Below are positions 16,100 through 25,525 of a stretch of 59,291 nt of DNA, one piece after another (positions within the stretch are counted from its first letter, which is position 1; the number at the start of each line of letters is the position of its first letter). The DNA is from an uncultured Succiniclasticum sp. Lineage in GTDB: Bacteria; Bacillota; Negativicutes; Acidaminococcales; Acidaminococcaceae. The position numbers and the translations under genes are program-made. The notes under the pieces are model-generated. The model saw nothing but the letters and a program-made list of their open reading frames with translations. It ran no database searches and had not been told where the DNA came from. The stretch is taken from NCBI GenBank assembly GCA_900544275.1, contig UQUU01000009.1:1-59291 (forward strand), read 5' to 3'.

Positions 16100-17242
16100 A
16101 TGTATATGCGAAAACCTGCCTCTTTTTTTATAGTAGGCCTGCTGTTATGCATTTTTATCGCCACCGTACCGGCCTCAGCCCACAAAACAGACAATCTGAA
16201 TGCTGAAAGTACCGTTCGCAGCCTGACAAACTCTGTCGCATCAGGGGAACAGCACTTAGAAAAAATCAACTTAGTCTGGCAGCATGACAACCTGCCCTCT
16301 GTCGATCTTTCCACTTTGCCGAAGGTGCCCGGTGTCAACGTCGTATCGCCCTGCTGGTATGTTATCGGCAACGAATTTGGAAATTTAAACGTCAAAGCGG
16401 TGGAGGGCTATGTCGCCCGGGCTCATGCCAAAGGCTATCAGGTTTGGCCGCTGATTACAAACGGATTTGACCCGGACAGAACAAAAAAACTCCTACAGGA
16501 CGATAATGCCAAACACCATGTCATCCAACAGTTGTTAACAGAAGCGGAAACGCACGGATTTGACGGCATCAATCTGGATTTTGAAAATATTTATCAGGAA
16601 GACAAAGACGAATTAACAAAATTTGTGAAACAAATTCGCAAAGCAACGAAAAAGAGAAAGCTCACGCTCAGCATCGACGTTACCATGCCGGAGGGAAGCC
16701 CCAACTGGTCCTTATGTTTTGACCGGAAGAAACTGGCCGACCAGGTGGATTATGTGATCCTGATGGCTTATGACCAATATAGCGGCGGCAGCCCCATGGC
16801 AGGACCTACCGCTTCCTACAACTGGGACAAGACCGGTTTGCAGGCCACACTGCTGGAAGTACCTGCCAACAAACTGATTATGGGAATTCCGCTGTACATG
16901 AGATTATGGCATTTTGACGCAAAAGAAAAACGTTTCCGGGCAAAAACACTTTCCATGCCTCAGGCGGCCAAAATTCATGAAGAAAAAAGTACCGACGAAA
17001 CTTATCGCTGTCTGTGGCTGGAGAAAGAAAAAATGCTTTACGTTTCCTATATGGAAAAAGATGTTCCTTACTGTTTCTGGCAGGAAAATGAACAAAGCCT
17101 GCGTTACAAGGCAGAGCTGGTCAATACCTTCCGGTTAGCCGGTATCGCCGCCTGGCGCTACGGTTTTGAAACACCGGACATCTGGCCTATGCTGGGAGAA
17201 ACATTACAACAAGAAAAAGCACAAGTACCACAAACCAAATAG
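16100..17242 (+). CDS. secreted glycoside hydrolase family 18 protein
   Basis: A 380-residue protein with a signal peptide (hydrophobic residues 8-24, likely cleavage after ASA near 27). The rest is a single GH18 barrel: the catalytic motif reads DGINLDFE at 155-162, with the acid E162 present, then an LMAYDQYS strand and a conserved Trp in AAWRYGFE near the end. It resembles the YaaH/YdhD spore and cell-wall group, which hydrolyses N-acetylglucosamine-containing polymers, but it lacks LysM repeats. It probably acts on peptidoglycan in the periplasm. AGGAG lies 5 bases before the first ATG; a second ATG two codons later is possible. Confidence 0.9.
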   Translation: MYMRKPASFFIVGLLLCIFIATVPASAHKTDNLNAESTVRSLTNSVASGEQHLEKINLVWQHDNLPSVDLSTLPKVPGVNVVSPCWYVIGNEFGNLNVKAVEGYVARAHAKGYQVWPLITNGFDPDRTKKLLQDDNAKHHVIQQLLTEAETHGFDGINLDFENIYQEDKDELTKFVKQIRKATKKRKLTLSIDVTMPEGSPNWSLCFDRKKLADQVDYVILMAYDQYSGGSPMAGPTASYNWDKTGLQATLLEVPANKLIMGIPLYMRLWHFDAKEKRFRAKTLSMPQAAKIHEEKSTDETYRCLWLEKEKMLYVSYMEKDVPYCFWQENEQSLRYKAELVNTFRLAGIAAWRYGFETPDIWPMLGETLQQEKAQVPQTK

Positions 17243-17257
17243 TTAAATTTGATGAGA

Positions 17258-17283
17258 CCTCGCCACTACAGCGGGGTTTTCAT
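17258..17283 (+). terminator. weak terminator after the GH18 gene
   Basis: CCTCGC (17258-17263) pairs with GCGGGG (17271-17276) with one wobble, followed by TTTT. Confidence 0.5.
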
Positions 17284-17295
17284 ATGCACAAAAAA

Positions 17296-17332
17296 GCGAA
17301 CATATCCCGTAAGACATGTTCGCCTGTTTTTT
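17296..17332 (+). terminator. second terminator after the GH18 gene
   Basis: GCGAACAT (17296-17303) pairs with ATGTTCGC (17316-17323), followed by CTGTTTTTT. It ends just before the convergent tRNA-Leu gene. Confidence 0.75.
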
Positions 17333-17335
17333 AAC

Positions 17336-17422
17336 TGGTGCGGTAGAGAGGATTTGAACCTCCACGGGGTCAACCCCCACTAGCTCCTGAGGCTAGCGCG
17401 TCTGCCGTTCCGCCACTACCGC
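17336..17422 (-). tRNA. tRNA-Leu(CAG)
   Basis: The minus strand folds into a class II tRNA with a long variable arm. The acceptor GCGGTAG pairs with CTACCGC and an encoded CCA lies at 17336-17338. The anticodon loop CTCAGGA gives CAG. Confidence 0.96.
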
Positions 17423-17506
17423 ATTTTCGCCTGTCTGTGTCAGCGCACTTGCAAAGTATATACCAGTTTGCCACATCTGTCAAGCATCATCTGCAAATTA
17501 TCACTG

Positions 17507-17592
17507 TGGTGCGGTTGATGGGATTTGAACCCATACGAGGTCTCCCTCACCACCCCCTCAAAGTGGCGTGTCTGCCGTTCCACCACAACCGC
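17507..17592 (-). tRNA. tRNA-Leu(GAG)
   Basis: A second class II tRNA on the minus strand with acceptor GCGGTTG/CAACCGC and an encoded CCA at 17507-17509. The anticodon loop TTGAGGG gives GAG. It lies 84 bases upstream of tRNA-Leu(CAG), so the two are probably cotranscribed. Confidence 0.96.
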
Positions 17593-17704
17593 GGGAAGTG
17601 CATTAATTTGCAACGTAGTTATCTTAGCACAAATTAAACAAAGCGTCAATATATTTTTCCGCTGTCTGCGCGAAAACAAAGCGGAATAAGATCACCGGTT
17701 CTGC

Positions 17705-19432
17705 TTATTCGGCGGTTACTTCGACCTCTCTTCGGGGATGGGCAACGGTCTGATAGCCTTCCACCGCCAGCACGATTGCCAATAAAATCAACAATGTGCC
17801 GATCCCGGCCTGCGCATAGGGACCCCAGTCCGCCGCTCCCCTGGCAATAATGCCCAACTGGTTGCGGATGGTCAGAGCCAAAGAGCAGATCGTAACGATC
17901 AACATAAAGGTCATAGGGAACAGGAACATCTTATTATTTTTCCCTGCATTGCCCAGCCAGGCCGCTACCGCCAACAGGCCGATGCCGGCCAGCAACTGGT
18001 TGGCTGCGCCGAACAGTCCCCAGATCTTGGTAAAACCGTTCATCCCCAACAAAATGCCCAGAATTACCGTAATAATCGTAGCAAAGAAAGGATTAACCAT
18101 CAGTTTTTTAAAGCCGCCCTGAATATCCTTGGGAGTCTGCCCCGGTTCCAGCCAGAATTCCTGGAACATAAAACGCGCCAGACGGGTAGCTGTATCCAAA
18201 GAAGTCAGGCAGAATGCGGAGTAAGTCAAAACCAACAACGTGTATAAAGACGCTTCCATACCTGCCATACCGGGGATCTGCGCGACCATCGCCGCAATAC
18301 CGCCGGCAAAGATGTCCGTAGCTCCGTGGGTATGACCGGTCGTCCGGGCATAAGCAATGGCGCACAACGTGATGATTGCCAGTACACATTCCAAAAGCAT
18401 ACCGCCATAGGCGATAGGTTTCGCATCGGATTCTTTGTCCAACTGTTTTGCCGTAGTACCGGAAGAGACCAGTGAATGGAAACCGGAAATCGCGCCGCAG
18501 GCAACTGTCGTAAACAAAATGGGGAATAAAAGCTGAATACCGTTGCCGTTATCGACCGCAAAGCCACCAAATGCCGGGAACAACTTGGGATCGATGTCCG
18601 GGTGCGCACCCACAATACCCACCATGGCTACGATCAGCATCGCATACAGCAGAAAAGAACTCAGATAGTCACGCGGCTGGAGCAGGATCCACACCGGTGT
18701 AACGGAAGCAATCGTAATATAAAGGCCGATCAGCCACATCCAGGTAGACGTGGTGAAATAAAACGGATGGAAATTCATGCCGATCGCCATGCAGGCCACG
18801 ATAGCCGCCACACCAAAAACAGAAGATATCAGCATAGACGTATGCCGGCGATATACGGCAAAGCCAAAAACGATGGCCACCAAAATAAACATGATGGAAA
18901 CCATGGCAACGGAAGCCTTGGTCGCGCTGGCCGCCTCGTCGATCACGCCGTTTTTGACGGTAGCGCCAAAAGTGGATGCTACGATGGCTGCAAAAGCAGC
19001 GACTACCAAAATCAGTGTCAAATACGAAAAAATAATAAAAAGACGTTTGGCCCGCCGGGACATGTTGGCGGAAATAATTTCACCGATAGACTGGCCTTTA
19101 TGACGGACGGAAGCAAACAATGCGCCGAAATCGTGCACACCGCCAAAGAACACGCCGCCAATCAGAACCCACAGCGTAACAGGCAGCCAGCCGAACATTG
19201 CGGCACCGATAGGACCGGTAATGGGACCTGCGCCGGCAATTGAAGAAAAATGATGACCCATGAGGATCGGCGCCTTAGCCGGTACATAATCCACGCCGTC
19301 TTCCATAGTATGGGCCGGAGTGGGAACATCCCCCTCGCCTACGCCCCACTGTTTTACCAGCCAGCCGCCATAAAAGACGTACCCGCAGAGCAGAACAGCT
19401 ACGGAGACAAGCAAAAGCACTAATGTGTTCAA
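17705..19432 (-). CDS. CstA/BtsT family peptide or pyruvate transporter
   Basis: A 575-residue inner-membrane protein with about 16 hydrophobic segments and the CstA-family signatures near the N-terminus: an HHFSSIAGAGPITGPI segment and VHDFGALFASVRHKG. The family includes E. coli CstA and the pyruvate:proton symporter BtsT; the substrate here could be pyruvate or peptides. The start is placed at a TTG at 19432, which has GGGAGG seven bases upstream and overlaps the TGA of the preceding gene as TTGA, an overlap typical of coupled genes. Longer in-frame starts lack a ribosome site. Confidence 0.92.
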   Translation of the reverse strand: MNTLVLLLVSVAVLLCGYVFYGGWLVKQWGVGEGDVPTPAHTMEDGVDYVPAKAPILMGHHFSSIAGAGPITGPIGAAMFGWLPVTLWVLIGGVFFGGVHDFGALFASVRHKGQSIGEIISANMSRRAKRLFIIFSYLTLILVVAAFAAIVASTFGATVKNGVIDEAASATKASVAMVSIMFILVAIVFGFAVYRRHTSMLISSVFGVAAIVACMAIGMNFHPFYFTTSTWMWLIGLYITIASVTPVWILLQPRDYLSSFLLYAMLIVAMVGIVGAHPDIDPKLFPAFGGFAVDNGNGIQLLFPILFTTVACGAISGFHSLVSSGTTAKQLDKESDAKPIAYGGMLLECVLAIITLCAIAYARTTGHTHGATDIFAGGIAAMVAQIPGMAGMEASLYTLLVLTYSAFCLTSLDTATRLARFMFQEFWLEPGQTPKDIQGGFKKLMVNPFFATIITVILGILLGMNGFTKIWGLFGAANQLLAGIGLLAVAAWLGNAGKNNKMFLFPMTFMLIVTICSLALTIRNQLGIIARGAADWGPYAQAGIGTLLILLAIVLAVEGYQTVAHPRREVEVTAE

Positions 19433-20025
19433 GACAATTCCTCCCTTACTGTCAATAAAACTTTTTTCATATTCTTTTCCATACAACGGCCGCTTCGATT
19501 AAAATACAGCTTATCCTTCTCCGTTTCAAAGCAAGCGATATGAAAATCCATCCAACCGTGGAAGGAAAAAAGAAAACTTTTATAAATACGGCATTTTTCC
19601 AATCGTTTTATAGCATCTTCTTCTGCCGTATCACAAACAAACACAGGGGTAATATACGTATACATATGGCCGGAACCTATATGGGCCAACTTCATGCCCT
19701 CTTCCCGGGCAAAGTCCCGGCAGGTTTCAAAAGCCTCCCGCGTCAGCGTCTTGAGCGAAAATAAGAAAATAAACTCTTCCTGGTGCGAAGACCACAATTC
19801 ATTAGTACGAAATAAAAAATACTGTTCCGCTCTTTCATAATATTCGCAAACTGCCACCAGACTTCCATTCTCAGGCAAAGAAAGAGGCGGCACTTTATCC
19901 CCCTCCCGCGGTCCCTCATACTCCCCCGGTGCCGGAGCAACGCCTCCGTCAAATCGGGTTATATTATAAAAACGACGATAGCCTGCCAGGAGGCGCTCCA
20001 CCACAGCTTGTCTGATCGTATCCAT
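19429..20025 (-). CDS. unrecognised 198-residue soluble protein coupled to CstA
   Basis: No domain is recognised. The protein is soluble, rich in aromatic residues and charged, with RRFYNITRF near the start, a YYERAEQYF segment and several paired strands expected from sequence (EFIFLFSLKTLT, YTYITPVFVCDT, FLFSFHGWMDFHIACFE). It has five Cys but no metal motif. Its stop codon overlaps the TTG start of the CstA-family gene by four bases, so the two are translated together and the protein is probably a partner or regulator of that transporter (inference). Confidence 0.75.
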   Translation of the reverse strand: MDTIRQAVVERLLAGYRRFYNITRFDGGVAPAPGEYEGPREGDKVPPLSLPENGSLVAVCEYYERAEQYFLFRTNELWSSHQEEFIFLFSLKTLTREAFETCRDFAREEGMKLAHIGSGHMYTYITPVFVCDTAEEDAIKRLEKCRIYKSFLFSFHGWMDFHIACFETEKDKLYFNRSGRCMEKNMKKVLLTVREELS

Positions 20026-20117
20026 ACATCCTCATAGCAAAAGTTTATGTCTCTGACTGCTTCTGCCTCTTGTTAAATTGTTAATTTTCTGTGACATGCA
20101 AGTTTCAAATTAGTGAA

Positions 20118-20123
20118 ATTATA
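20118..20123 (-). promoter_or_regulatory. extended -10 promoter of the CstA operon
   Basis: TATAAT preceded by TGG on the minus strand (extended -10), about 90 bases upstream of the first gene's ATG; no good -35 hexamer is seen. Confidence 0.45.
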
Positions 20124-20322
20124 CCACACTCTGAAAGGTGATTCTACATATATTCTTTAATTTTCTTGTTTTTCAGGAAAACTTTGTAAATCGGGTTCTG
20201 ATTTATATATCATTGTTTACAAAATGTTTGCGAGCTAAACACCGCGCCGCAGAAACAGCTTCATTTTCCTCAACCGAAGCAGCAGCCTGACAGGTAAAAC
20301 GGATTCGCTGCGGAACTGCGCT

Positions 20323-21015
20323 TTATTCGCCCTTCAACGTCACTTTATCTTTATATAATCTGTAGTATTCATCTCTGTCATGCAGAACCGAGGCCACATA
20401 ACCTCTGGATTCTTCATAGGGAATATTGGCAATTTTGCCAAATTCGTAGTCCCAGCCATTGGCGCTCATCCACAGATGTGTATTGCCGCGCCCCGCATTA
20501 TAAGCCAGCATCTGCAAGACCATATTGCCTCGGAACTCATACTTCAACTCAGATAAATACCAACAGCCCATACGGATATTGGTCTTAGGATCATAGAGCT
20601 GCTGCATCCTGTAAGACGACAGGCCCATCTGTCGGGCGATCCATTCCCCCGTTTCCGGCATGATCTGCATCATACCGATCGCACCTGCAGGAGACACCGC
20701 ACCGGGCTTAAAGCCGCTTTCGTTTTTAATCACCGCCGCCACCAAAAAAGGATCTATGTTATTTTTATTCGCATAGGTAACGATCTCGTTCTGATAGGGC
20801 CACATATACACAAAGCGCATTTGCACCGCATCACTGCGCCAGACTCGCCATCCCCCGAAACAAAGCGAAACAAACAGCAGCAGGGCAAATAAAAAGCCAT
20901 GCCTGCTGTTTCCGCCAAACCGTCTTTTGCTTTTTCTTTTTTTAACGAGGTGTTTAACGTGTTTCACACGCCGCCTTTGCGGCTTCCCGTCACTATTTTT
21001 ATGGTATTCCGTCAA
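20323..21015 (-). CDS. membrane-anchored lytic transglycosylase (SLT domain)
   Basis: A 230-residue protein: a very basic cytoplasmic N-terminus (residues 1-38), one membrane segment (about 40-58), then a Slt70-type lysozyme-like domain. The catalytic Glu is E99 in KNESGF, followed by the GAIGMMQIMP and AYNAGRGN motifs of family 1 transglycosylases. It cleaves peptidoglycan glycan strands in the periplasm. Its start overlaps the end of coaE by 17 bases. Confidence 0.93.
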   Translation of the reverse strand: MTEYHKNSDGKPQRRRVKHVKHLVKKRKSKRRFGGNSRHGFLFALLLFVSLCFGGWRVWRSDAVQMRFVYMWPYQNEIVTYANKNNIDPFLVAAVIKNESGFKPGAVSPAGAIGMMQIMPETGEWIARQMGLSSYRMQQLYDPKTNIRMGCWYLSELKYEFRGNMVLQMLAYNAGRGNTHLWMSANGWDYEFGKIANIPYEESRGYVASVLHDRDEYYRLYKDKVTLKGE

Positions 21016-21619
21016 AATCCTGGACTCCCATCCGATTAATGGTCAGACCTTCCCGAACCTGACGTCGGGTATCTTCCAATGTTCCTTCATTATTGATAAT
21101 CCTGGCGGCATAGGGAATTTTCTCTTCTAACGGCATCTGCGCTTTGATGCGTGCTTCCACCGCCTCTTTTTGCGCACGATCCCGCCGCATGGCCCGCTCG
21201 ATCTGCACGGAACGCGATACTTTAACCAGCCAGACTTCATCAACTTTCCTGTGCCAGCCGCATTCGATCAGAAGCGGCACATCCAAAACCACCAGCGGCA
21301 CATTTTGCGCCTGCTGTTCAGCCAGGAACCGCTGCGCTTCTTCCCACACCCGGTCCTGGACGATTTTTTCATATTGCTGCAGCAGCTTGGGGTCACCAAA
21401 AACCCGCTGCGCAACCCAAGGCCGGTTCAGTTCCCCATTTTCCAGCAGGCAGTCCGGGCCGAAAAAGACGACGATATCCGCCAGACAGGCACTCCCTTTG
21501 CATACCGCCGCCCGGCTCACCGCATCCGCATCGAAGACGGGGATACCTAATTCTTTAAAATAAGAGGAGACGGTACTTTTTCCGGAGCCGATCCCTCCTG
21601 TTAAGCCAATGATCTTCAT
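20999..21619 (-). CDS. coaE: dephospho-CoA kinase
   Basis: A 206-residue P-loop kinase with GGIGSGKST at residues 8-16, the DADAVSR segment that binds dephospho-CoA, and the lid region RDRAQKEAVEARIKAQMP. It catalyses the last step of coenzyme A synthesis. The 3' end overlaps the lytic transglycosylase start, so the two are coupled. coaE next to mutM and polA is a common Firmicute order (polA-mutM-coaE). Confidence 0.96.
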   Translation of the reverse strand: MKIIGLTGGIGSGKSTVSSYFKELGIPVFDADAVSRAAVCKGSACLADIVVFFGPDCLLENGELNRPWVAQRVFGDPKLLQQYEKIVQDRVWEEAQRFLAEQQAQNVPLVVLDVPLLIECGWHRKVDEVWLVKVSRSVQIERAMRRDRAQKEAVEARIKAQMPLEEKIPYAARIINNEGTLEDTRRQVREGLTINRMGVQDFDGIP

Positions 21620-21682
21620 TATTACTCCCTATTATCCCATAATTGCAGTATAAGTCAGAGTGCGAATTTATATGGTCAGATT

Positions 21683-21766
21683 ATTAATTTACACTGCCGA
21701 AACTTGAATGTAAACAGTGAGGACATTAATTTACATAACCAAAACTTGAATGAACATAACCGGAAC
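21683..21766. repeat. 42-bp tandem duplication between coaE and mutM
   Basis: Copies 21683-21724 and 21725-21766 share ATTAATTTACA at the start and AAACTTGAATG in the middle, with divergence between these blocks. A degraded third copy may follow to about 21808. The repeat lies in the 226-base mutM-coaE gap. Confidence 0.6.
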
Positions 21767-21845
21767 GTAAATTGATATGGACGGAGTACAAATTTACCGG
21801 TCAGAGCCGCACTTCGCCGAAGTACTCTGTGCCCGGCAAAAAACG

Positions 21846-22670
21846 CTATTTTTGACAGTGAGGACAATACACGCTGCCCCTGCCGCCTACTTTAATCTGC
21901 TTCAAAGGGCTACCGCAGCTTTTACAGGGTTGTCCCTTGCGCCCATATACAAGCAGATAGTCCTTATTATTCCCTATCTTCCCCTCTGCGTCCTGATAAT
22001 TACGGAACGTGGTTCCATGGTTCCGCAGCCCCTGCGCAATCACCTGATTGATCGCTTCATACAACGCAGCGACTTTTTTACCTCTCAAGCCGGCCGCGGT
22101 GCGGGTAGGACGGATGCCGGCTGCCGCTAACGCTTCGTCCACATAGATATTCCCCAGTCCGGCTATCTTCCGTTGATCCAGCAGTAAGCTTTTGATGGCC
22201 TGATGGCTCTTTTTCAGTACTGCTTTCAGATATTCTTCCGTAAACTCTTCGCTTAACGGCTCCGGCCCAAGGGACGAGAAACCCTTGTCCAGAGAAAATT
22301 CCGACGGCTTCAAAAGACGCATCGTGCCAAAGGTACGAAGGTCCGTAAACCACAGGTCTTCGGTCCCGGACAAACGCAGGCGGATCTTGCCGAATGCCGG
22401 TTCCGGCGCGTTTTTAGGCAGAGCCAGCAAAGAGCCCGTCATCCGCAGATGGGTCAAAATAACGTTTGTGTCGTCCAGTTCCAGTAATAAATATTTTCCC
22501 CGGCGCTTCACATCCGCAAAACTTCTGCCTTCTACCCCGCGAATAAAGTCCGGCAGCGCCGGAGACAAGATCATGCGCGGCAGGCGTATGTCCGCCTGTT
22601 CTATCTTTTTCCCTTTAATATGTGGCAGCAGGCTTTTACGTACCTGTTCCACTTCCGGTAATTCCGGCAT
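21846..22670 (-). CDS. mutM: formamidopyrimidine-DNA glycosylase
   Basis: A 274-residue Fpg protein. It begins MPELPEVE, giving the N-terminal Pro nucleophile and adjacent Glu after Met removal; the conserved Lys is in RRGKYLLLEL; the helix-two-turns-helix segment KIAGLGNIYVDEAL is present; and a C-terminal zinc finger has C-x2-C (CKSCG) and C-x2-C (CPHC). It removes 8-oxoguanine and cleaves the abasic site. It follows polA in the same direction. Confidence 0.97.
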   Translation of the reverse strand: MPELPEVEQVRKSLLPHIKGKKIEQADIRLPRMILSPALPDFIRGVEGRSFADVKRRGKYLLLELDDTNVILTHLRMTGSLLALPKNAPEPAFGKIRLRLSGTEDLWFTDLRTFGTMRLLKPSEFSLDKGFSSLGPEPLSEEFTEEYLKAVLKKSHQAIKSLLLDQRKIAGLGNIYVDEALAAAGIRPTRTAAGLRGKKVAALYEAINQVIAQGLRNHGTTFRNYQDAEGKIGNNKDYLLVYGRKGQPCKSCGSPLKQIKVGGRGSVYCPHCQK

Positions 22671-22804
22671 ATTTTTTCCTCCTGCAAAATAAATCCCTGC
22701 TTGTAAAACAGGCCCTTACTGTATAACGGAATAACAGCCCCCTGTGCTAACTCCGTGTTTTGCCGGAGTCCGTCATCCAATCCGTTTCTTTGTGTTGTAC
22801 CGGT

Positions 22805-25525
22805 TCACTTGGCCGAAGCCCAGTCTTTGCCGTAGTTCACTTCCGCCAAAAGCGGTACAGACAGCGGGAACGCATTTTGCATTTCTTTTTGCACCAAAGC
22901 CGCCGTCGCTTCCCGTTCGGTTTCTTTCACTTCCAGCACCAGTTCGTCATGAACCTGGAGCAAGACGTGGGAAGTTAAACCGGAAGCCTGCAGTGCCTTG
23001 TCTACTTTCAGCATCGCCAGTTTCATCACATCTGCCGCCGTACCCTGGATCGGCGTATTGATCGCCGTCCGCTCCGCAAAACTGCGCAGGTTAAAGTTGC
23101 GGTGATTAATCTCCGGCAGATAACGGCGACGCCCCAGCAAAGTAGCCACATAGCCCTGTTTATGAGCCAAAGCGATCATACCATCCATGTATGCTTTCAC
23201 GCCCTTATAACGGGACAGATAGTTTTGAATAAAATCCCCGGCTTCTTTTCGGCTACAGCCCAGTTGCACCGCCAGGCCAAAATCGCTGATGCCGTACACA
23301 ATACCGAAGTTTACGGCTTTGGCCCGGCTGCGCATTTCCGAAGAAACCAGATCTAAAGGCACCCCAAATACTTCGCTGGCCGTTCGGGCATGCACATCCT
23401 GATTTTCCCGAAAGGACTCCAGCATCAGAGGATCCTGCGAAATATGGGCTAAAATGCGCAGTTCGATTTGAGAATAATCACAGGAAAGCAGCCAGTCATA
23501 ACCCTCGCCCGGCACAAACAGGGTACGTATCTCCCGGCCTGTATCCGTACGGGTAGGAATATTTTGCAAGTTCGGTTCCGTACTGGACAAGCGTCCCGTT
23601 ACGGTCACCGTCTGCTGAAAATGCGTATGGATCCGTCCTGTCGTTTTATTAATCAGAGGCTTTAACCCTTCCAGATAAGTGGAATGGAGTTTGGCCAGCA
23701 TCCGGTACTGCAAAATGGTTTCGATCAGAGGATGCTGTCCTTTTAATTCTTCCAGCACTTTTACATCAGTGGAATAGCCGGTCTTCGTTTTTTTGATCAC
23801 TGGCAGCTTTAATTTTTCAAACAGGACGACCCCCAGCTGTTTCGGCGAATTGGGATTAAAGCTTTCCTCCCCGGCCTGCTCTTTCGCCAGGCTTTCCAAC
23901 GTCTTGATTTTCCGGGCCATCTCCCCGCTGAGAAGTTCCAGATTCTTTACATCCGCCTTCACACCGGTCAATTCCATTGCCGCCAGCACCCGTGTCAGGG
24001 GCAGCTCGAGCTCGCGATAAAGAGGCAGAAGTTCTTTTCCCTGCAACGACCGCAGTACAGGACCGGACACTTTTTCCAGGGTCTGGCAATCTTCGCTGCG
24101 ATCTTCTCCCAGATACTGCCAGGCCAGGTCTTTCAACGCATAACCGCTGCGGCCCGGATCGTCCAGATACGCGCCCAGCGCAATATCTTCGGTCAGGTTG
24201 CGCGGCTGCAGTTTGTGACAGGCACAGATCTTATAGATATCTTTGCAGTTGACCGTACCTTTGGGGTTCGGAGACGCTGCCAGCCACTGGGCAAAAGCAG
24301 TAAGCGCAGCCGGGTCGGTCAGCCTATAGCTTTTTCCGGTCAACAACACTTCCGCAGACGTAAAATATAGCTGCGGAATGGTACCTGCACCCTGGGCTAT
24401 AAACCATACCATCGCGTTTTGATCAAGAGCGGAGACAGTTTTTTCCCATTGCGCTGCCGTCGTAATCTCTTCCGCCTGTTTACCGGGTACCACCGTACCA
24501 AAAAGGCTGGGCATACCCTCTTCCTGACTCGTACCGGACTTCTCCCTCTGCGCCGAAGAAACCTTAGAACCTGTAGCAGACATCGCGTCCGCCTCTTGGC
24601 GCCCGTCTACCTTTGCGCCTGCGTCCAGGGTTTCATTGCCCGCTAACCCAGGCTCTTTGCCCAAAAGCGCGGAAAACTGGTCGAACAAACCGCGGAATTC
24701 CAGGTCGGCCATTAATTTCTGTGCCGCAGAGCCAATGGGCTTCAGCGCATAATTTGCTAAATCCACATTAACCGGCACCTCTGTATAAATCGTAGCCAGA
24801 TTTTTAGAAAGCAAGGCCTGTTCCTGATGGGTCATCAACTTCTCTTGCAGGCTTTTGCCTTTCACTGCGGCGGCATTTTCCAGCACTTTTTCCACACTGC
24901 CGTACTCACCGATCAGTTTCAACGCCGTTTTCGGCCCCACGCCGGGCACGCCCGGAATATTATCCGAACTATCCCCCATCAGCCCTTTTAAGTCAATTAA
25001 TTGCAAGGGCTCCAACCCTTCATACTCCTTTTGGAATGCCTCTCTGTCATAAAGCTGAATCTCAGAGATCCCCCGCTTGGTATACATCACGCGGGTGCGT
25101 TGATCGATCAGCTGCAATTCATCCCTGTCGCCGGTCACAACATACACTTCCACGGCAGGATCCGCTTTTTTAACAAACGTACCGATAATATCGTCCGCTT
25201 CGTAATCGTCTTCTTCCAGAGCCGCAATGCCCATAGAGCGCAACACTTCCATACACAGGGGGAACTGGTCTTTTAATTCCGGCGGCGTAGCTTTCCGCTG
25301 CCCTTTGTAGCCAGCAAACAGTTCCGTCCGGAACGTCTTTCTGGATTTATCAAAAGCCGCAACTACCCAGCGCGGCTGCACCTCCTGCAACAACTTATGA
25401 AACATCCGTAAAAATCCGTACACGGCGCCGGTAGGCTGTCCCTTACGGTTGGTTAAAGGCGGCAACGCAAAAAAAGCCCGATGGATCAGACTGCTGCCAT
25501 CGATAACCAAAAATTTGTCTGCCAT
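22805..25525 (-). CDS. polA: DNA polymerase I, proofreading domain degenerate
   Basis: A 906-residue polymerase with an N-terminal 5' nuclease domain (residues 1-290: YEADDIIGT, GLMGDSSDNIPGVPGVG), a 3'-5' exonuclease-like domain and a C-terminal polymerase with motif A DYSQIELRILAH, motif B RSRAKAVNFGIVYGIS and motif C QVHDELVLEV. In the exonuclease-like domain the acidic Exo I motif (FDTET in E. coli) is replaced by MVWFIAQGA and the other exonuclease carboxylates are also missing, so proofreading is predicted lost, as in Bacillus Pol I. A variable Ser/Gly-rich linker lies around residue 300-350. Confidence 0.97.
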   Translation of the reverse strand: MADKFLVIDGSSLIHRAFFALPPLTNRKGQPTGAVYGFLRMFHKLLQEVQPRWVVAAFDKSRKTFRTELFAGYKGQRKATPPELKDQFPLCMEVLRSMGIAALEEDDYEADDIIGTFVKKADPAVEVYVVTGDRDELQLIDQRTRVMYTKRGISEIQLYDREAFQKEYEGLEPLQLIDLKGLMGDSSDNIPGVPGVGPKTALKLIGEYGSVEKVLENAAAVKGKSLQEKLMTHQEQALLSKNLATIYTEVPVNVDLANYALKPIGSAAQKLMADLEFRGLFDQFSALLGKEPGLAGNETLDAGAKVDGRQEADAMSATGSKVSSAQREKSGTSQEEGMPSLFGTVVPGKQAEEITTAAQWEKTVSALDQNAMVWFIAQGAGTIPQLYFTSAEVLLTGKSYRLTDPAALTAFAQWLAASPNPKGTVNCKDIYKICACHKLQPRNLTEDIALGAYLDDPGRSGYALKDLAWQYLGEDRSEDCQTLEKVSGPVLRSLQGKELLPLYRELELPLTRVLAAMELTGVKADVKNLELLSGEMARKIKTLESLAKEQAGEESFNPNSPKQLGVVLFEKLKLPVIKKTKTGYSTDVKVLEELKGQHPLIETILQYRMLAKLHSTYLEGLKPLINKTTGRIHTHFQQTVTVTGRLSSTEPNLQNIPTRTDTGREIRTLFVPGEGYDWLLSCDYSQIELRILAHISQDPLMLESFRENQDVHARTASEVFGVPLDLVSSEMRSRAKAVNFGIVYGISDFGLAVQLGCSRKEAGDFIQNYLSRYKGVKAYMDGMIALAHKQGYVATLLGRRRYLPEINHRNFNLRSFAERTAINTPIQGTAADVMKLAMLKVDKALQASGLTSHVLLQVHDELVLEVKETEREATAALVQKEMQNAFPLSVPLLAEVNYGKDWASAK

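Noticed and set aside
18602..19243. 213-codon plus-strand frame
   Set aside because: Antisense to the CstA-family gene; His/Arg/Asn-rich shadow with no start signal.
21676..21867. 63-codon minus-strand frame with FKF-LCKL repeats
   Set aside because: It is simply the translation of the 42-bp tandem repeat; its TTG start overlaps the end of mutM without a ribosome site.
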